Shown here one piece after another: positions 11,041 through 21,835 of a DNA stretch of 64,000 nt. Below the pieces are notes generated by a model, which saw only the letters and a list, made by a program, of their open reading frames with translations, was not told the origin of the DNA and made no database searches. Each line of letters opens with the position of its first letter. The stretch's first letter is position 1. Source of the stretch: Valencia hispanica (lineage: Eukaryota > Chordata > Actinopteri > Cyprinodontiformes > Valenciidae); contig OY747705.1 of assembly GCA_963556495.2 (NCBI GenBank), forward strand, positions 2,994,501-3,058,500, read 5' to 3'. The position numbers were made by a program, and so were the translations under genes.

Positions 11041-12486
11041 TCAGGGTTTCTTCAGCGTACATTGTGCAGCTAGGTGGCTACGCGCACAGCGCCAGCAGCA
11101 TCTGTTAACTTGGATCCACTCTCTTAGCTGATCTTTGGAGAGCTTGGAGGCCTCACTACACTGACTGAGATAGTGTTCATTGCTCTCACAGTAGGAACAG
11201 TATGCTTTAACCTTGAGCCTCACTTTATCCACTTTACATTTCTGATGGAAGGGCGCTACAAGCTCACCGGCACCATGCAGGATTGTCACTGTTGGTTTGG
11301 CAGCACGACTGTCGTTCTTCATGCTTGCCCTTTCTTTACTGGGTCGTGTACTAGCTTGGCTGTCGAACCCTTGGCACCATGATTCGTAACGAAGCCACGC
11401 TGACAGGTCATGGAGGGTGTGACTGGTTCCCGACTGTTTAAACTGGTGTCGGCGTAAGTCAGCACGCTGTTCAGCTGGGAGCTTACTTTGTAGGTGTGCT
11501 ACGTGTGAGCCACAGTTAAGTTCGATTTCTCCCTCTGGACCCAAGGTTTGCAGTAAGCCTACTAGAGACTGTATCTGAAGGGAGAATTTCTGAAATGCTG
11601 CAATGTCACCACGTTTAACTTCAGGGGCCTCTAGAACACTAACTATTTTCCTGAGGGCGAGTTGATGTGGTTGGCCAAACTTATCCTGGAGGGCTGCCAT
11701 GGTATCACTGTAGGGGGTTGGGGAGTTCAAATAGGCGTCAGCAATAAGCTTGGCTTCTTCCAACTTAAGCTGGTCTAGCAGTACCTGATAACGGTAGAGT
11801 TCAGAAGAGTTGGCTGGAAGTAAGTTCTCTAAAGCTATGCATAATCTTGCAAACTCACTTGGGTCAGGATTGACAAATTTAGGAATAGTAGGGCAAGGAC
11901 TCCTGTAATAGGGCTCAGGTACAGGTGGGGGAATACTATGACTAGGAGGAGGAATGTACGGGACTGTCCCCCCCACAGGTATGCAATGCTGAGCTGGGTG
12001 AGGTGCTAGATGCCTTATTGCTGCATCCACTGGAGCTGGTAATGGGCGTGGAGGAGGTGGAGGAGGCCATTTGGGAGGATGAGCAAAGTCATTAGGAGGG
12101 GGAGGGTAACGAGGCTGATTGATAGCCCCTTCAACCCTAAGAAACTGCATGTTACTTTGCAGGTATGGCTCGAGTTCAAGACATAGCGGAGGAGGCGGTG
12201 GACAGTCTTCCTCCTGATAGTCTGCTTGGAGAGGGTAGCTAATAGGAGCTACGGCACCTGAGGCGGAGCTTGTCATTCCTATTTTCAAGGAGCAGGCAGC
12301 ATCTATCAGTTCTTTGATTTTAGTTCGGTCCTCATTCAGTTCTCTTATGCCTGACTGGATCCACTGCCGTGATTGGGGCAACTTTGCATTCTCCTCCTGT
12401 ATTACTCTGAACTCCTGAGAGAAGGGATAGGAGTTGGCCTGGTATGAGACTACGGGCGAAGACTGAGGTAGGTTGTCCCATTCCAC
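11041..12486 (-). CDS. BEL/Pao Gag, 481 codons
   Basis: Open gag frame of BEL element 2. Residues about 90-200 are proline-rich low complexity. Residues about 205-370 form the capsid-like domain usual in BEL gag (PKFVNPDPSEFARL, then LYRYQVLLDQLKL, then LQDKFGQP). Near the C-terminus there are two zinc knuckles: CSYCESNEHYLSQC has the C-X2-C-X4-H-X4-C spacing, and CWRCARSHLAAQC is a shorter C-X2-C-X3-H-X4-C variant. Such proteins package element RNA in cytoplasmic particles. The start Met at 12486 follows the primer binding site by about 250 bp, a normal leader. Pol follows in another frame. Although the frame is open, the element lacks working pol and one LTR. Confidence 0.85.
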   Translation of the reverse strand: MEWDNLPQSSPVVSYQANSYPFSQEFRVIQEENAKLPQSRQWIQSGIRELNEDRTKIKELIDAACSLKIGMTSSASGAVAPISYPLQADYQEEDCPPPPPLCLELEPYLQSNMQFLRVEGAINQPRYPPPPNDFAHPPKWPPPPPPRPLPAPVDAAIRHLAPHPAQHCIPVGGTVPYIPPPSHSIPPPVPEPYYRSPCPTIPKFVNPDPSEFARLCIALENLLPANSSELYRYQVLLDQLKLEEAKLIADAYLNSPTPYSDTMAALQDKFGQPHQLALRKIVSVLEAPEVKRGDIAAFQKFSLQIQSLVGLLQTLGPEGEIELNCGSHVAHLQSKLPAEQRADLRRHQFKQSGTSHTLHDLSAWLRYESWCQGFDSQASTRPSKERASMKNDSRAAKPTVTILHGAGELVAPFHQKCKVDKVRLKVKAYCSYCESNEHYLSQCSEASKLSKDQLREWIQVNRCCWRCARSHLAAQCTLKKP

Positions 12487-12737
12487 ATGGGTTCTCTACA
12501 GGCGACTTGGGGTTAGCTGAGGAGTCTTGGAGCAAGCAGCATTTCCATGGTATCAGGACCAGGGTGTTTGGAAAGGTGTCACCTGGGCTGGATACTCTTG
12601 TGGCTGTGGTGATGCCCTTACGGTACTTAGTTGAAGCCAATGTGACTGGTGTCCAACATAATCCACCTCATATTCCTGAAGTCTAGAGTCTCACAGCAGG
12701 ATCCATCTCTTTCACTGGATCCACCTTGAATAGTTAT

Positions 12738-12753
12738 CCGTCTCGAAGGACCA
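12738..12753 (-). promoter_or_regulatory. Primer binding site of BEL element 2
   Basis: Three bases (TTT) after the inner end of the 5' LTR the minus strand reads TGGTCCTTCGAGACGG. It starts with TGG, the complement of a tRNA CCA end, as primer binding sites do. The priming tRNA was not determined. Confidence 0.65.
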
Positions 12754-12756
12754 AAA

Positions 12757-13560
12757 TGTTACTGAGGCACTAAGTGGGACTAGTTCTTTTTGAGGACTAG
12801 GCTAACTGTCAGACAAGATGGTGTGTCGGTCAGAGCACAGGAATGAAGAGATTTGTCTCCAATATGGCTTCCAGTGACTTTAATCCAGCTGATGTCAGTT
12901 AAACATATACACCAATATTTAAGCAGCTATTCATTTATTCATTCAGTCTGAAACAACAAACCAAAAACCGTAATTAGGTTACAACTCTTAATATTGCCCA
13001 AAATAAAGCTACAGGTGTAAAATAAGGCTCCATTGGTTTAATCTATGCACACAGCATGTAAACGCTCTGTGAATCAACAAAGAAAATACAATGGCGCCAT
13101 CTAGTGGACTCAAAAATAAACTACACTATGGGGACCGCATGGACGCTCAATTTATACTTTACACCTGTCCCACATTAGCATAATACAGCTAAGCAAACGT
13201 TATAGCTCCAGATAACTCGGTAATAGGTATGCTTATTACAGAACCCCCATTTACACATTAATTGCCACAAACGGGCCGCGACTGGAAGCTAACAGGCTAC
13301 CGTGGCTATCTAAACCCTACACAAACATACTAAGCTTATGATAACTGTGTTACAAGCATACAGCATTTACTTAATTGTTTATCATTTACTGAGTACCAAG
13401 AACATCAGCGGGATGAGGAGAAAAGGCTTATCGGTAGCTGAACTTAACTCGCAGCTCACCCAGTGAGAATCAACAGCAAACCACATAGTGTCTGTAACAA
13501 TGCCAGACCATGAACATGAACTCCTATGACGTGACTATGACGGGCTGAGCCTTTATTACA
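12757..13560 (-). repeat. 5' LTR of BEL element 2 (804 bp)
   Basis: On the plus strand it begins TGTTACTGAGGCACTAAG and ends TTATTACA, giving TG...CA termini, and is bordered by CTGCT on the outside and by the primer binding site on the inside. A TATA-box candidate on the minus strand (TATAAAT, 13156-13150) is suitably placed for LTR-driven transcription. The terminal part recurs at 8980-9029. Confidence 0.85.
13150..13156 (-). promoter_or_regulatory. TATA-box candidate in the LTR
   Basis: TATAAAT on the minus strand inside the 5' LTR of BEL element 2, about 400 bp before the LTR's inner end. Placement only; no start site can be shown from sequence. Confidence 0.4.
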
Positions 13561-13565
13561 CTGCT

Positions 13566-14805
13566 CAATAAGACTGTTTTAAAGAGCAACAAAGGTGTTA
13601 AAAATTAAAGAGTGAAGACAGAAAACCTGATCATTATATGTTTGTCACATTATATGAAGGTGAACACGTGAAATGTATTCACATCTTAAGTTGGGTGGTT
13701 CATCTATTGAGCAGATTAATCCTACATTTTGTTTATTTCATTTGAGAAAGGAACCTCTTAATACCCTAAGGCTTTAAGATTTAAAGGTTCAGGTCAAATT
13801 TTTTTCTGAGCTTTTCAAAGGTTGTTAAATGTTAAGGTTGTTATATGTATTTTACTGGTATTTTGGAAATGCTTCTGATGATGTGGAACCTAGTGTTAAA
13901 TATTTCGGTGTCATTCTTGCCTTATTGCCATTAAGATAAGTTGTGTACTGACTGTTAACTTAAAGAGTAACTAAACCCCAAAACAACTTTTTTTTGCTTC
14001 TAAACTGTATAAATGGGTCTTTAACCAATGCAGTGTTTCAGTTTTTGGGGGGGGGGGGGAATCAAGACACAAGGAAGCAATAACTTCAACTGCTTCTCCA
14101 GTGTCCAGAAAAGAAACATAGTAGGTAGGGTTAAAGGTCGTGCATAAGACATAAACCTCAGAACCTGGATTGCTGCTGTCGCTGCTGTGGCAGCTTTAAC
14201 CCCCAGATAATCATATCCCAATCATTTAGGTTCGCAATTAGGTTCTTATATTTGAATTACCTTGTTATTAAAAGTATGCTATACAAATAAAATTGCCTTG
14301 CCAAAACAAAACAAATTCCCCACATAGTTACCTAATGTATTTAAGAATTTAGTCCTACTTGGATGAGCTACAACAACACTTCATATCCCTCTGGGATCAA
14401 TAAAGTATTTTGAATTGAATTAGACGGCTTCTTCAGACCCTGCTTTTCCAGAATCTAATTGTTGTTATACTAAGCATTATCTTTGCAGCCACCTTAGTTA
14501 GAAGTTCAATAAACAAATTCCACCTGCTTGTTAAAAAATTGTTTTACTCAGGACACAGTTTATTTACTTAATATTTCTGCTGCTGTTATTTGCTCATCTG
14601 TTTCTGACAGTTTATTCTCTGTTAACTCCTTGGAAAAATAAATGTATTCTGAATGCACAATTTAAAAACCTGTACAACTGTAAAACATATCCGTTTTTCA
14701 ATTTATCTAACTCAGTTTCACATTCAGATTTGAATATGCCACTCTATTTTAATAACAACGATGTCAAGTAACCTTTTTACCTGTACCTGATACTCCTACT
14801 ACTAC
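13566..14805. other. AT-rich DNA with a partial TTAA-element copy, no gene
   Basis: No coding signal. At 13960-13963 TTAA is followed by AGAGTAACTAAACCCC and about 90 bp closely matching the left end of the element at 14810, up to a run of 12 or more G at 14048-14059. It is a truncated second copy of the same family. The rest is AT-rich and unrecognised. Confidence 0.5.
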
Positions 14806-14809
14806 TTAA

Positions 14810-15677
14810 AGAGTAACTAAACCCCAAAACAACTTTTCTTTGCTTCTAAACTGTATAAATGGGTCTTTACCAATGCAGTCTTTCAGTTTCTGGGGATTTT
14901 TTTACATTTTGGTGTAAACTTGTTTAATTCTACACTTTTTGGTCTGAAAACGTCTTAGTGCTGCCCTCTTAGGGTTGAACGGTGGTTACTCCAATTTGAA
15001 TTTTGTGATTGGTGGAGAGCGGTACATCTCTACGTCACAGGCATCGACTGCGTCACAGCCTCACAGACACGCCCCGTGGGTTTGGGTATAAAACTATCAG
15101 AGTTTGGAGTGGGATTGCGTTTTTCAGTTTACCATTATTATCCCATTAGCACTTAGCACCCATCCTGTCTCTCTCTCTCCCTCAGCAGGAGCGCCGGCCT
15201 CGGGCAGCGCTGACTCAGCGCCCCGAGCCAGCGGCTCGAATTGATACGGCTCGCAGCCGCTGAGCTCCATAAAGCCTCCCTCTACCCCTCTATCTCCGGT
15301 GATGACGGAGGAGATCCGCGGGCTCAGGGCGCAGGGCCAGCGCCGCCCAAGCTCGGTGTTGCTGAGGCAGAGGGAGACAGGATGGGTCCTGTCTCTGAGT
15401 GGTAATGCTAACATAGGCTAACGTTCAAAACAAATGAATGGTGATCAGATCGATCAGTCGCAAAACTGCCAACGTCGCTTTGGACACTGTCCATGTTTCA
15501 GTGTCACATTAAGGTAGCTGTCACTGTCCTCCTGAACACACCCCCACGTCCCCCCCTCCGCTTTTCCCCCACACTTGGCCATACCCCTCCGTTCTTCCTG
15601 GCACCGCCCACTTTGTAGAATTTTTTAAATGTTGTCTGGGGGCAGGGTTATGCTTTTTCAGGGGTTTCAGTTACACT
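14810..15677. mobile_element. Non-autonomous TTAA-target DNA element A (868 bp)
   Basis: Begins AGAGTAACTAAACCCC and ends GGGGTTTCAGTTACACT, an imperfect terminal inverted repeat, with TTAA at 14806-14809 and 15678-15681. TTAA duplication fits Kolobok or piggyBac superfamilies; the AG start favours Kolobok. No transposase is present; the 96-codon minus-strand ORF inside has no recognisable domain. A partial copy sits at 13960. Confidence 0.7.
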
Positions 15678-15681
15678 TTAA

Positions 15682-16672
15682 AGGAGTCATGACCTGTAAT
15701 TTTCACTTTTCCATGAGAAAAAAGGTATGTTATGATTGCCTAATGATTATACACTGCCTGGGAAGCCGATATTTAAAAGTGAAGCGTTTGTTTACCCCTG
15801 GGTTCGTCAACCAGCCCACGTGCACGCGCACTCAAATACGTGGTTTTAATTTCTGGCCGACTTGACGTCAAGTCGGCGCAGGATATACCATATATAGACA
15901 TCGCAGACCTACCTATGCTGCAGGAAGCCCGCCTTGCTCCTCTCCCCTCTCCCCGTCATATTCAGTCGAGCGCCGCCATTACTGAATTCTAGTGATCGGA
16001 ATTCCAGCTCTTTTTGGAGAGCCAGTTCTTTTGGGTTGGCTCCACCGTGAAAGATGCAGAAAGTTTCTTCACGCAATGATGCATGAAGAAGACATATTCG
16101 TGTCAGCCTTTTATTTTAATCAGCTAAATCAGCTAAAACCATTTCTACCAGAAACGTAGTGCACACATGAGTTGCTCTGTTGTTGACTGCCAGAATCAAC
16201 ATGGAAATATTTTTTCTATTTTTTTCAATCCTTTACGAATTTGGGACAATATCAGGCAAAGTTGGCATCGAAGCTCCGTTTGGAAAAAGGGGCCATTCCA
16301 ACAATCAAGAGACTTGCCTGCAATTGAAACGGTAAGGCTGAGTTTTTATTGCTCTACTGTGTGTAACAAACAGCAGCTAACTGCTAATGTGGCTATTGTA
16401 TGCTAGCGGGAGTAGTAGATATGGGTTAAGCGTTACCTGTGGTGTCAACCCCCCCCCTTCCTGCCACCAATCAACGCGCCCCTAATTTGCATTATTACAA
16501 TGCCCGTCCACGACAGCTAGAGTATCGCATCAGATCTCGCGAGACAATAATGCCTTCAGAAATAAGGGTCAGAGGAGCTCTGTGTTTTTTTTCATCTTTT
16601 TTTTTTTTTAGAAGGGCCTGAAAGACAATAATAGAGCGTGGGTATCCAAGATAATGCTAGGTTATGACTCCT
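15682..16672 (+). mobile_element. TTAA-target DNA element B with THAP remnant (991 bp)
   Basis: Terminal inverted repeats AGGAGTCATGACCT and, read inverted at the right end, AGGAGTCATAACCT, flanked by TTAA at 15678-15681 and 16673-16676. Inside, from the ATG at 16167, a short frame begins MSCSVVDCQNQHGN, matching the start of a THAP zinc-finger domain (C-X4-C spacing), followed by damaged frame and a GTAAGG donor at about 16331. TTAA duplication plus a THAP fragment points to the Kolobok superfamily. The transposase catalytic part is absent. Confidence 0.65.
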
Positions 16673-18187
16673 TTAAAATGTCAAGGGCGGGCGAGGATGA
16701 GCAGAATGTTACAACTGCTACAGAACCGATAGAAGAAGGAGTTCAGGCAGTTGAACAAAGCGTGTGCACCAAGCAGTAATCCCTAAGCTGCCTCGTAGAA
16801 GTGAAAGAGCTCGTAGTTTAACAGAAAGGGGAAGGGAATATCACAAGGAAAAAATACAACAATGAATTGCGCTGAAGACTGGATAATTGTGCATCCGTTA
16901 CCAAGGCCATCATACAGAATGCCCAGTCTCAGATTCAAGGAGCAAAAAACGTGATAATTTGGCCTGAAGCTGGCTCTGTATTTGACTCCTCTGTTTCCAG
17001 TGTTTCACATCCAGCTTCTGATCGTTCGAAAGATCATTCATTTAACTCTGTTTCATCGTCAGTAAAAAGAAAAGAAGCCGCAGCTGAGTTTGCAGCTACA
17101 CAAGCTGTATTAAAGATAATGGCAGAGGAAAAATGCTACCAAGACAAGCTGCAAAAACTGGAAGCTGAGGAGAAACTCAAGGTTGCAGATCAAGAAACTG
17201 CTGCGTTAACTCGCTGTCTGCAAAGAGAAAGAGAAGAAGCTGAGCGCAAGTTATAAAGTGAACGTAAAGAAGCAGCTCTTATGAAAAAACAGCAAGAGGA
17301 AAATGCAGCTAGAGAACGTTCTGTTTCAGACCTGAAAAGAGAACTTCAGCGTTTGGAGGAACTGAAAGAACTTATCGCAGCTAAAGCAAGGCTCCAACTT
17401 TATAACGACAGTGAGTCTCACACAGTACATGAGTGTAAACCCGAAATGTCCTCACATTGGCCAAGAATTAATCAGGTGCACGGTATATGCCGACAGCCGG
17501 AGCTAACAACTGTTCAAGGTCCAAGAGAAGTGCACCAAGACAACAAAGAAGACTTCATCAAGGTATTAGCTGAGGCTATATCAGCTAACAGGATTCCCAT
17601 TCCACAGCCTACGGTTTTTAGTGGGGATCCATTAAGATTCAACTATTGGAAACAGTCCTTTCAAACACTGATAGAAAGGAAAAATATTCCTGCTGCAGAA
17701 AAAAATGTTCTTCCTTCAGGAATATGTGGGAGGACCAGCAAGGGAAGCCTTAGAAGGTCATTTTCTTATCCAATCTAAAGATTCCTACTGTGAAGCATGG
17801 AATCTGTTAAATGAGAGGTATGGAGATGCCTTTGTTATCGCTAAGGCTTTCAGAGATAAACTATAAACTTGGCCTAAACTACCACCCAGAGAGTACAGAA
17901 TTAAGGAAATTTATGGATTTTTTTACAGAGCTGTGAATCTGCAATGATACAGAAGGACAATTTAAAAGTTCTGAACGATGCTCTTGAGAACCATAAACTG
18001 ACGACTAAACTCCCCGACTGGTTGAGTACTAGTTGGAATCGAAAGACATGAGAATACCAGTTGACCTATGGAAGGTTTTCGAACCTTTAGTTATTTCGTT
18101 ACATTCCTCTCAATGGAAGCTAGCATTGCATGCAATCCTATAAAGCTTTACGACAAGGTGAAGCAGAGAGCAGCAAGACAAAACCTA

Positions 18188-19752
18188 CAGGTCCTTCTCA
18201 AAAAATTTGCATATTGTGATAAAGTTCATTATTTTCCATAATGTAATGATAAAAATTAAACTTTCATATATTTTAGATTCATTGCACACCAACTGAAATA
18301 TTTCAGGTCTTTTATTGTTTTAAAACTGATGATTTTGGCATACAGCTCATTAAAACCCAAAATTCCTATCTCCAAAAATTAGCATATTTCATCCGACCAA
18401 TAAAAGAAAAGTGTTTTTAATACAAAAAAAGTCAACCTTCAAATAATTATGTTCAGTTATGCACTCAATACTTGGTCGGGAATCCTTTTGCAGAAATGAC
18501 TGCTTCAGTGCGGCGTGGCATGGAGGCAATCAGCCTGTGGCACTGCTGAGGTGTTATGGAGGCCCAGGATGCTTCGATAGCGGCCTTAAGCTCATCCAGA
18601 GTGTTGGGTCTTGCGTCTCTCAACTTCCTCTTCACAATATCCCACAGATTCTCTATGGGGTTCAGGTCAGGAGAGTTGGCAGGCCAATTGAGCACAGTAA
18701 TACCATGGTCAGTAAACCATTTACCAGTGGTTTTGGCACTGTGAGCAGGTGCCAGGTCGTGCTGAAAAATGAAATCTTCATCTCCATAAAGCTTTTCAGC
18801 AGATGGAAGCATGAAGTGCTCCAAAATCTCCTGATAGCTAGCTGCATTGACCCTGCCCTTGATAAAACACAGTGGACCAACACCAGCAGCTGACATGGCA
18901 CCCCAGACCATCACTGACTGTGGGTACTTGACCCTGGACTTCAGGCATATTGGCATTTCCTTCTCCCCACTCTTCCGAATGAAATGCAAAATTTGCTTTT
19001 ATCCGAAAAAAGTACTTTGGACCACTGAGCAACAGTCCAGTGCTGCTTCTCTGTAGCCCAGGTCAGGCGCTTCTGCCGCTGTTTCTGGTTCAAGAGTGGC
19101 TTGTAGCCCATTTCCTGCACACGCCTGTGCACGGTGGCTCTGGATGTTTCTACTCCAGACTCAGTCCACTGCTTCCGCAGGTCCCCCAAGGTCTGGAATC
19201 GGTCCTTCTCCACAATCTTCCTCAGGGTCCGGTCACCTCTTCTCGTTGTGCAGCGTTTTCTGCCACACTTTTTCCTTCCCACAGACTTCCCACTGAGGTG
19301 CCTTGATACAGCACTCTGAGAACAGCCTATTCGTTCAGAAATTTCTTTCTGTGTCTTACCCTCTTGCTTGAGGGTGTCAATGATGGCCTTCTGGGCAGCA
19401 GTCAGGTCGGCAGTCTTACCCATGATTGCGGTTTTGAGTAATGAACCAGGCTGGGAGTTTTTAAAAGCCTCAGGAATCTTTTGCAGGTGTTTAGAGTTAA
19501 TTAGTTGATTCAGATGATTCGGTTAATAGCTCGTTTAGAGAACCTTTTCATGATATGCTAATTTTTTGAGATAGGAATTTTGGGTTTTCATGAGCTGTAT
19601 GCCAAAATCATCAGTTTTAAAACAATAAAAGACCTGAAATATTTCAGTTGGTGTGCAATGAATCTAAAATATATGAAAGTTTAATTTTTATTATTACATT
19701 ATGGAAAATAATGAACTTTATCACAATATGCTAATTTTTTTAGAAGGACCTG
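18188..19752 (-). mobile_element. Tc1-like transposon copy 1 (minus strand)
   Basis: Tc1-like DD34E transposon inserted in BEL gag, with TA at 18186-18187 and 19753-19754. The ends are long inverted repeats of roughly 200 bp starting CAGGTCCTTCT. The transposase is read leftward from the ATG at 19423: paired-type helix-turn-helix region ([19 protein letters not shown]), then LFSDESKF for the first Asp. A deletion of about 29 bp relative to copy 2 follows, shifting frame near 18985. The second frame 18989-18465 has FQHDLAPAH and NPIENLW for the other two catalytic residues and ends in FPTKY. One lesion separates it from an open frame, so it is a fairly young but inactive copy. Confidence 0.92.
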
Positions 19753-19754
19753 TA

Positions 19755-20155
19755 CATATACATCCAAGTCTCAAGCTGTTGGTGCTGATATACTAACCAC
19801 TAAGACAAGTGAGAAAAAAATAATCAGTTGTGTGTTTTGTATGAAAACAGGACATGGCCTGCATAAATGTCGTAAATTTCGTAAGGGCCTTGTCACCGAA
19901 AGAGTTAAGCTTGTTCAGAATGAAAGATTGTGTTTTGGGTGTCTGAGTCCTGGCCATCGGTCCAAGAGTTGCAGTAATCGGATGGTTTGTGACACGTGTT
20001 CCAAACATCACCCCACGTGTCTTCATGAAGATCGTTCAGAACAAGAATCCAGAAGGAAACAATCAACGGAAGTATGTACCAACGAAGACAGAAGCAAGCA
20101 GCCCACAAGGTTGGCAGAAGTTTCAAAGGAAAGTACGTCCAACAGGATAATGTAA
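19755..20155 (+). pseudogene. Gag zinc-knuckle part of BEL element 3
   Basis: Downstream half of the gag split by Tc1 copy 1. The frame 19832-20155 has C-X2-C-X4-H-X4-C knuckles (CVFCMKTGHGLHKC and CFGCLSPGHRSKSC) and a further Cys/His cluster (CDTCSKHHPTC). It belongs with 16678-18187. Confidence 0.75.
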
Positions 20156-20944
20156 AATGAAAACAGCACCCAGACTTCAGCAATAGTGCCTGTTTATGTT
20201 TCAGTACCAGATGATCCAACCAAGGAAATCCTAACCTATGCTCTGTTGGATTCACAAAGTGACTCATCATTTATCCTTGAAGAAGTTGCAGGTCACTTAG
20301 AGGCACGTTCAGAACAAGTGAGGTTAAAGCTGTCTACCATGTCATCAAAGGGTGCAATTGTACCTTATAAAGACTAAATGAGTTGCAAGTAAGAGGGTTG
20401 CATGCTTCTAAGAAGGTCACATTACCAGCTGTCTACACGTGTGAGTTCATTCCCGCTAATTGGGCACACATCCCTACTTCTGAGACCGCCAAGGCATGGC
20501 CTCATTTGGATCATCTGTCAGAACACATTGCTCCATTAATTGATTGTGAAATTGGTTTGCTCATTGGATATAACTGTCCACAAACTCTCATGCCAAGAGA
20601 AGTTGTATGTGGTGAGGACCAAGGACCGTAAAATTCCTTCAAAATAATTTTTATGTTGATGATGGGCTGGTGAGTGTGACAACAGATGCTGAAGCAATTC
20701 AGCTCATCAGAGAAGCAAGACAGCTTTGCAGTGCTGGGAAGCTAGGATTGCACAAATTTGTTTCCAACAATGAGCAGGTGTTGAAATCAATATCAAAAGA
20801 AGAGTGTGCAGAGAGTGTTAAGAACTTGGAAATTACCTTGGGAGAACCACTGATGGAATGTGTCTTCTGTTGACTTTGTTTTTTTCACGAATCTATTTTC
20901 AAGTTTTAGGGGGAAGAGGTCTGATGGCGATTCTGATATCTACT

Positions 20945-21256
20945 TCAGATTAATAGTTTTTTTCTGCGGTAGAATCTGGCATTATTTAATTTCGTTTTCA
21001 CGGTCTGCAAAAATAGGCGGACACTGTGAAGCCGTTCCATCATGTCAACAATCACACTGTATGAGTGGCCTTCGTTTAAATACTTTACGAGGCAGTCCAT
21101 AAAACCGACCTCTTCTCCATGTCCCTTCTCAAAGTCCAAACTATGTTCACAATCACCACAAAATGTCCCTAAAACTTGACAATAAATTCCGCAAAACGGG
21201 TAAAACATCTCTGCTGATTGAGCTGCTGGCAGGATCGATTCCATTACTGTTACCAC
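20945..21256 (-). pseudogene. Possible Ginger/integrase-type N-terminal fragment
   Basis: A 103-codon minus-strand frame. Its early part has CGIYC and CGDCEHSL, and its later part reads YLNEGHSYSVIVDMMER followed by LQTVKTKLNNARFYRRKK. This second part recalls the helix-turn-helix leader of Ginger-like, integrase-bearing transposon proteins in fish (repeating-helix, then LRTLKRRL-like, then RRK). No catalytic region is adjacent. The assignment is a guess from pattern memory; it may be chance. Confidence 0.3.
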
Positions 21257-21312
21257 TTTGGTCTTTTTCCAACCCTAACCTCATCCCTGCAGTATCACTT
21301 CCAGGTCATGTC

Positions 21313-21487
21313 TTTGTAAATGTGTTTTGTTAAACTTGTAAAAGTGTTTCTTTTTATAACTTGTAAAAGTGTTTCGGTAAACTTGTAAATGTGTTTTGGT
21401 AAGATTGTAAATGTGTTTTGGTAAATTTGTAAAAGTGTTCTGGTATATTTGTAAAAGTGTTTTGGTAAACTTGTAAAAGTGTTTCAG
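21313..21487. repeat. 22-bp minisatellite, about 8 units
   Basis: Tandem units of the form TTGTAAAAGTGTTTTGGTAA plus two bases, eight in a row with substitutions (AATG/AAAG alternation) and one unit lengthened. It gives lysine- and threonine-rich shadow frames. No spacers of varied sequence, so not CRISPR-like. Confidence 0.85.
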
Positions 21488-21835
21488 GTTAATGTAATTT
21501 TGTTTTGCACTTCCCGGCCACCGTAATTTACAGTGGATAACCAATGTTTGATTGTTCTCAATACATACCGACCTAAGAATCATGGGAAATTTATGTTACA
21601 CATACGCTTCCATAATTAAGTGTGTTTGGCCAATATTAGAAGTCAAAGTGGGTTTAATCTTCAGCAGCATTTTTGAGCCCCCACCTACCCACCCCAACGT
21701 CTGCAAGCGGGACGATGGATGGACTTCTATTCTCACCTGTAGGTGGCAGTACAGCTTCTACCACTGGCCGAAAACATACGAGGAAGCGGTTCCGCGTTGA
21801 CCTTGCACCGCCAAATGCTGTAGGCACAGGTCGTG

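Larger units (their letters stand above)
8980..13560 (-). mobile_element. BEL/Pao LTR retrotransposon 2 with CTGCT target duplication
   Basis: Nearly delimited BEL/Pao element on the minus strand. The 5-bp duplication CTGCT lies at 8975-8979 and 13561-13565, a length usual for this group. Order in minus sense: complete 5' LTR (13560-12757), primer binding site, gag (12486-11041), protease, reverse transcriptase, RNase H, then a deletion that removes the rest of pol and almost all of the 3' LTR. The last 50 bp of LTR (8980-9029) remain. gag is open but pol is broken in several frames, so the copy is dead. Confidence 0.88.
16678..20870 (+). mobile_element. BEL/Pao-like element 3, gag-pol relic interrupted by Tc1
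   Basis: Third BEL/Pao relic, plus strand, a different family from elements 1 and 2. A gag-like start ATG at 16678 lies 2 bp after the TTAA of element B. Coiled-coil, Glu/Lys-rich sequence follows (16951-17256 and 17281-17778 with stops between), then a BEL gag domain (PTVFSGDPLRFNYWKQSFQT at about 17608). After the Tc1 insertion (18188-19752) come zinc knuckles (CVFCMKTGHGLHKC and CFGCLSPGHRSKSC), a protease-like YALLDSQSDSSFI at about 20240, pol linker, and FYVDDGL of the reverse transcriptase at 20650. A large deletion joins linker to the YVDD region at about 20630, and pol ends at about 20870. No LTRs were found. Confidence 0.75.

Noticed and set aside
15124..15414. 96-codon minus-strand ORF
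   Set aside because: Lies inside a non-autonomous TTAA element and has no recognisable domain.
18459..19319. Plus-strand ORFs of up to 144 codons, and their mirror images near 26000-26870
   Set aside because: They are antisense shadows of the two Tc1 transposase genes.
21313..21487. CRISPR-like repeat array
   Set aside because: Units are contiguous with no unique spacers, in a vertebrate genome; it is a minisatellite.
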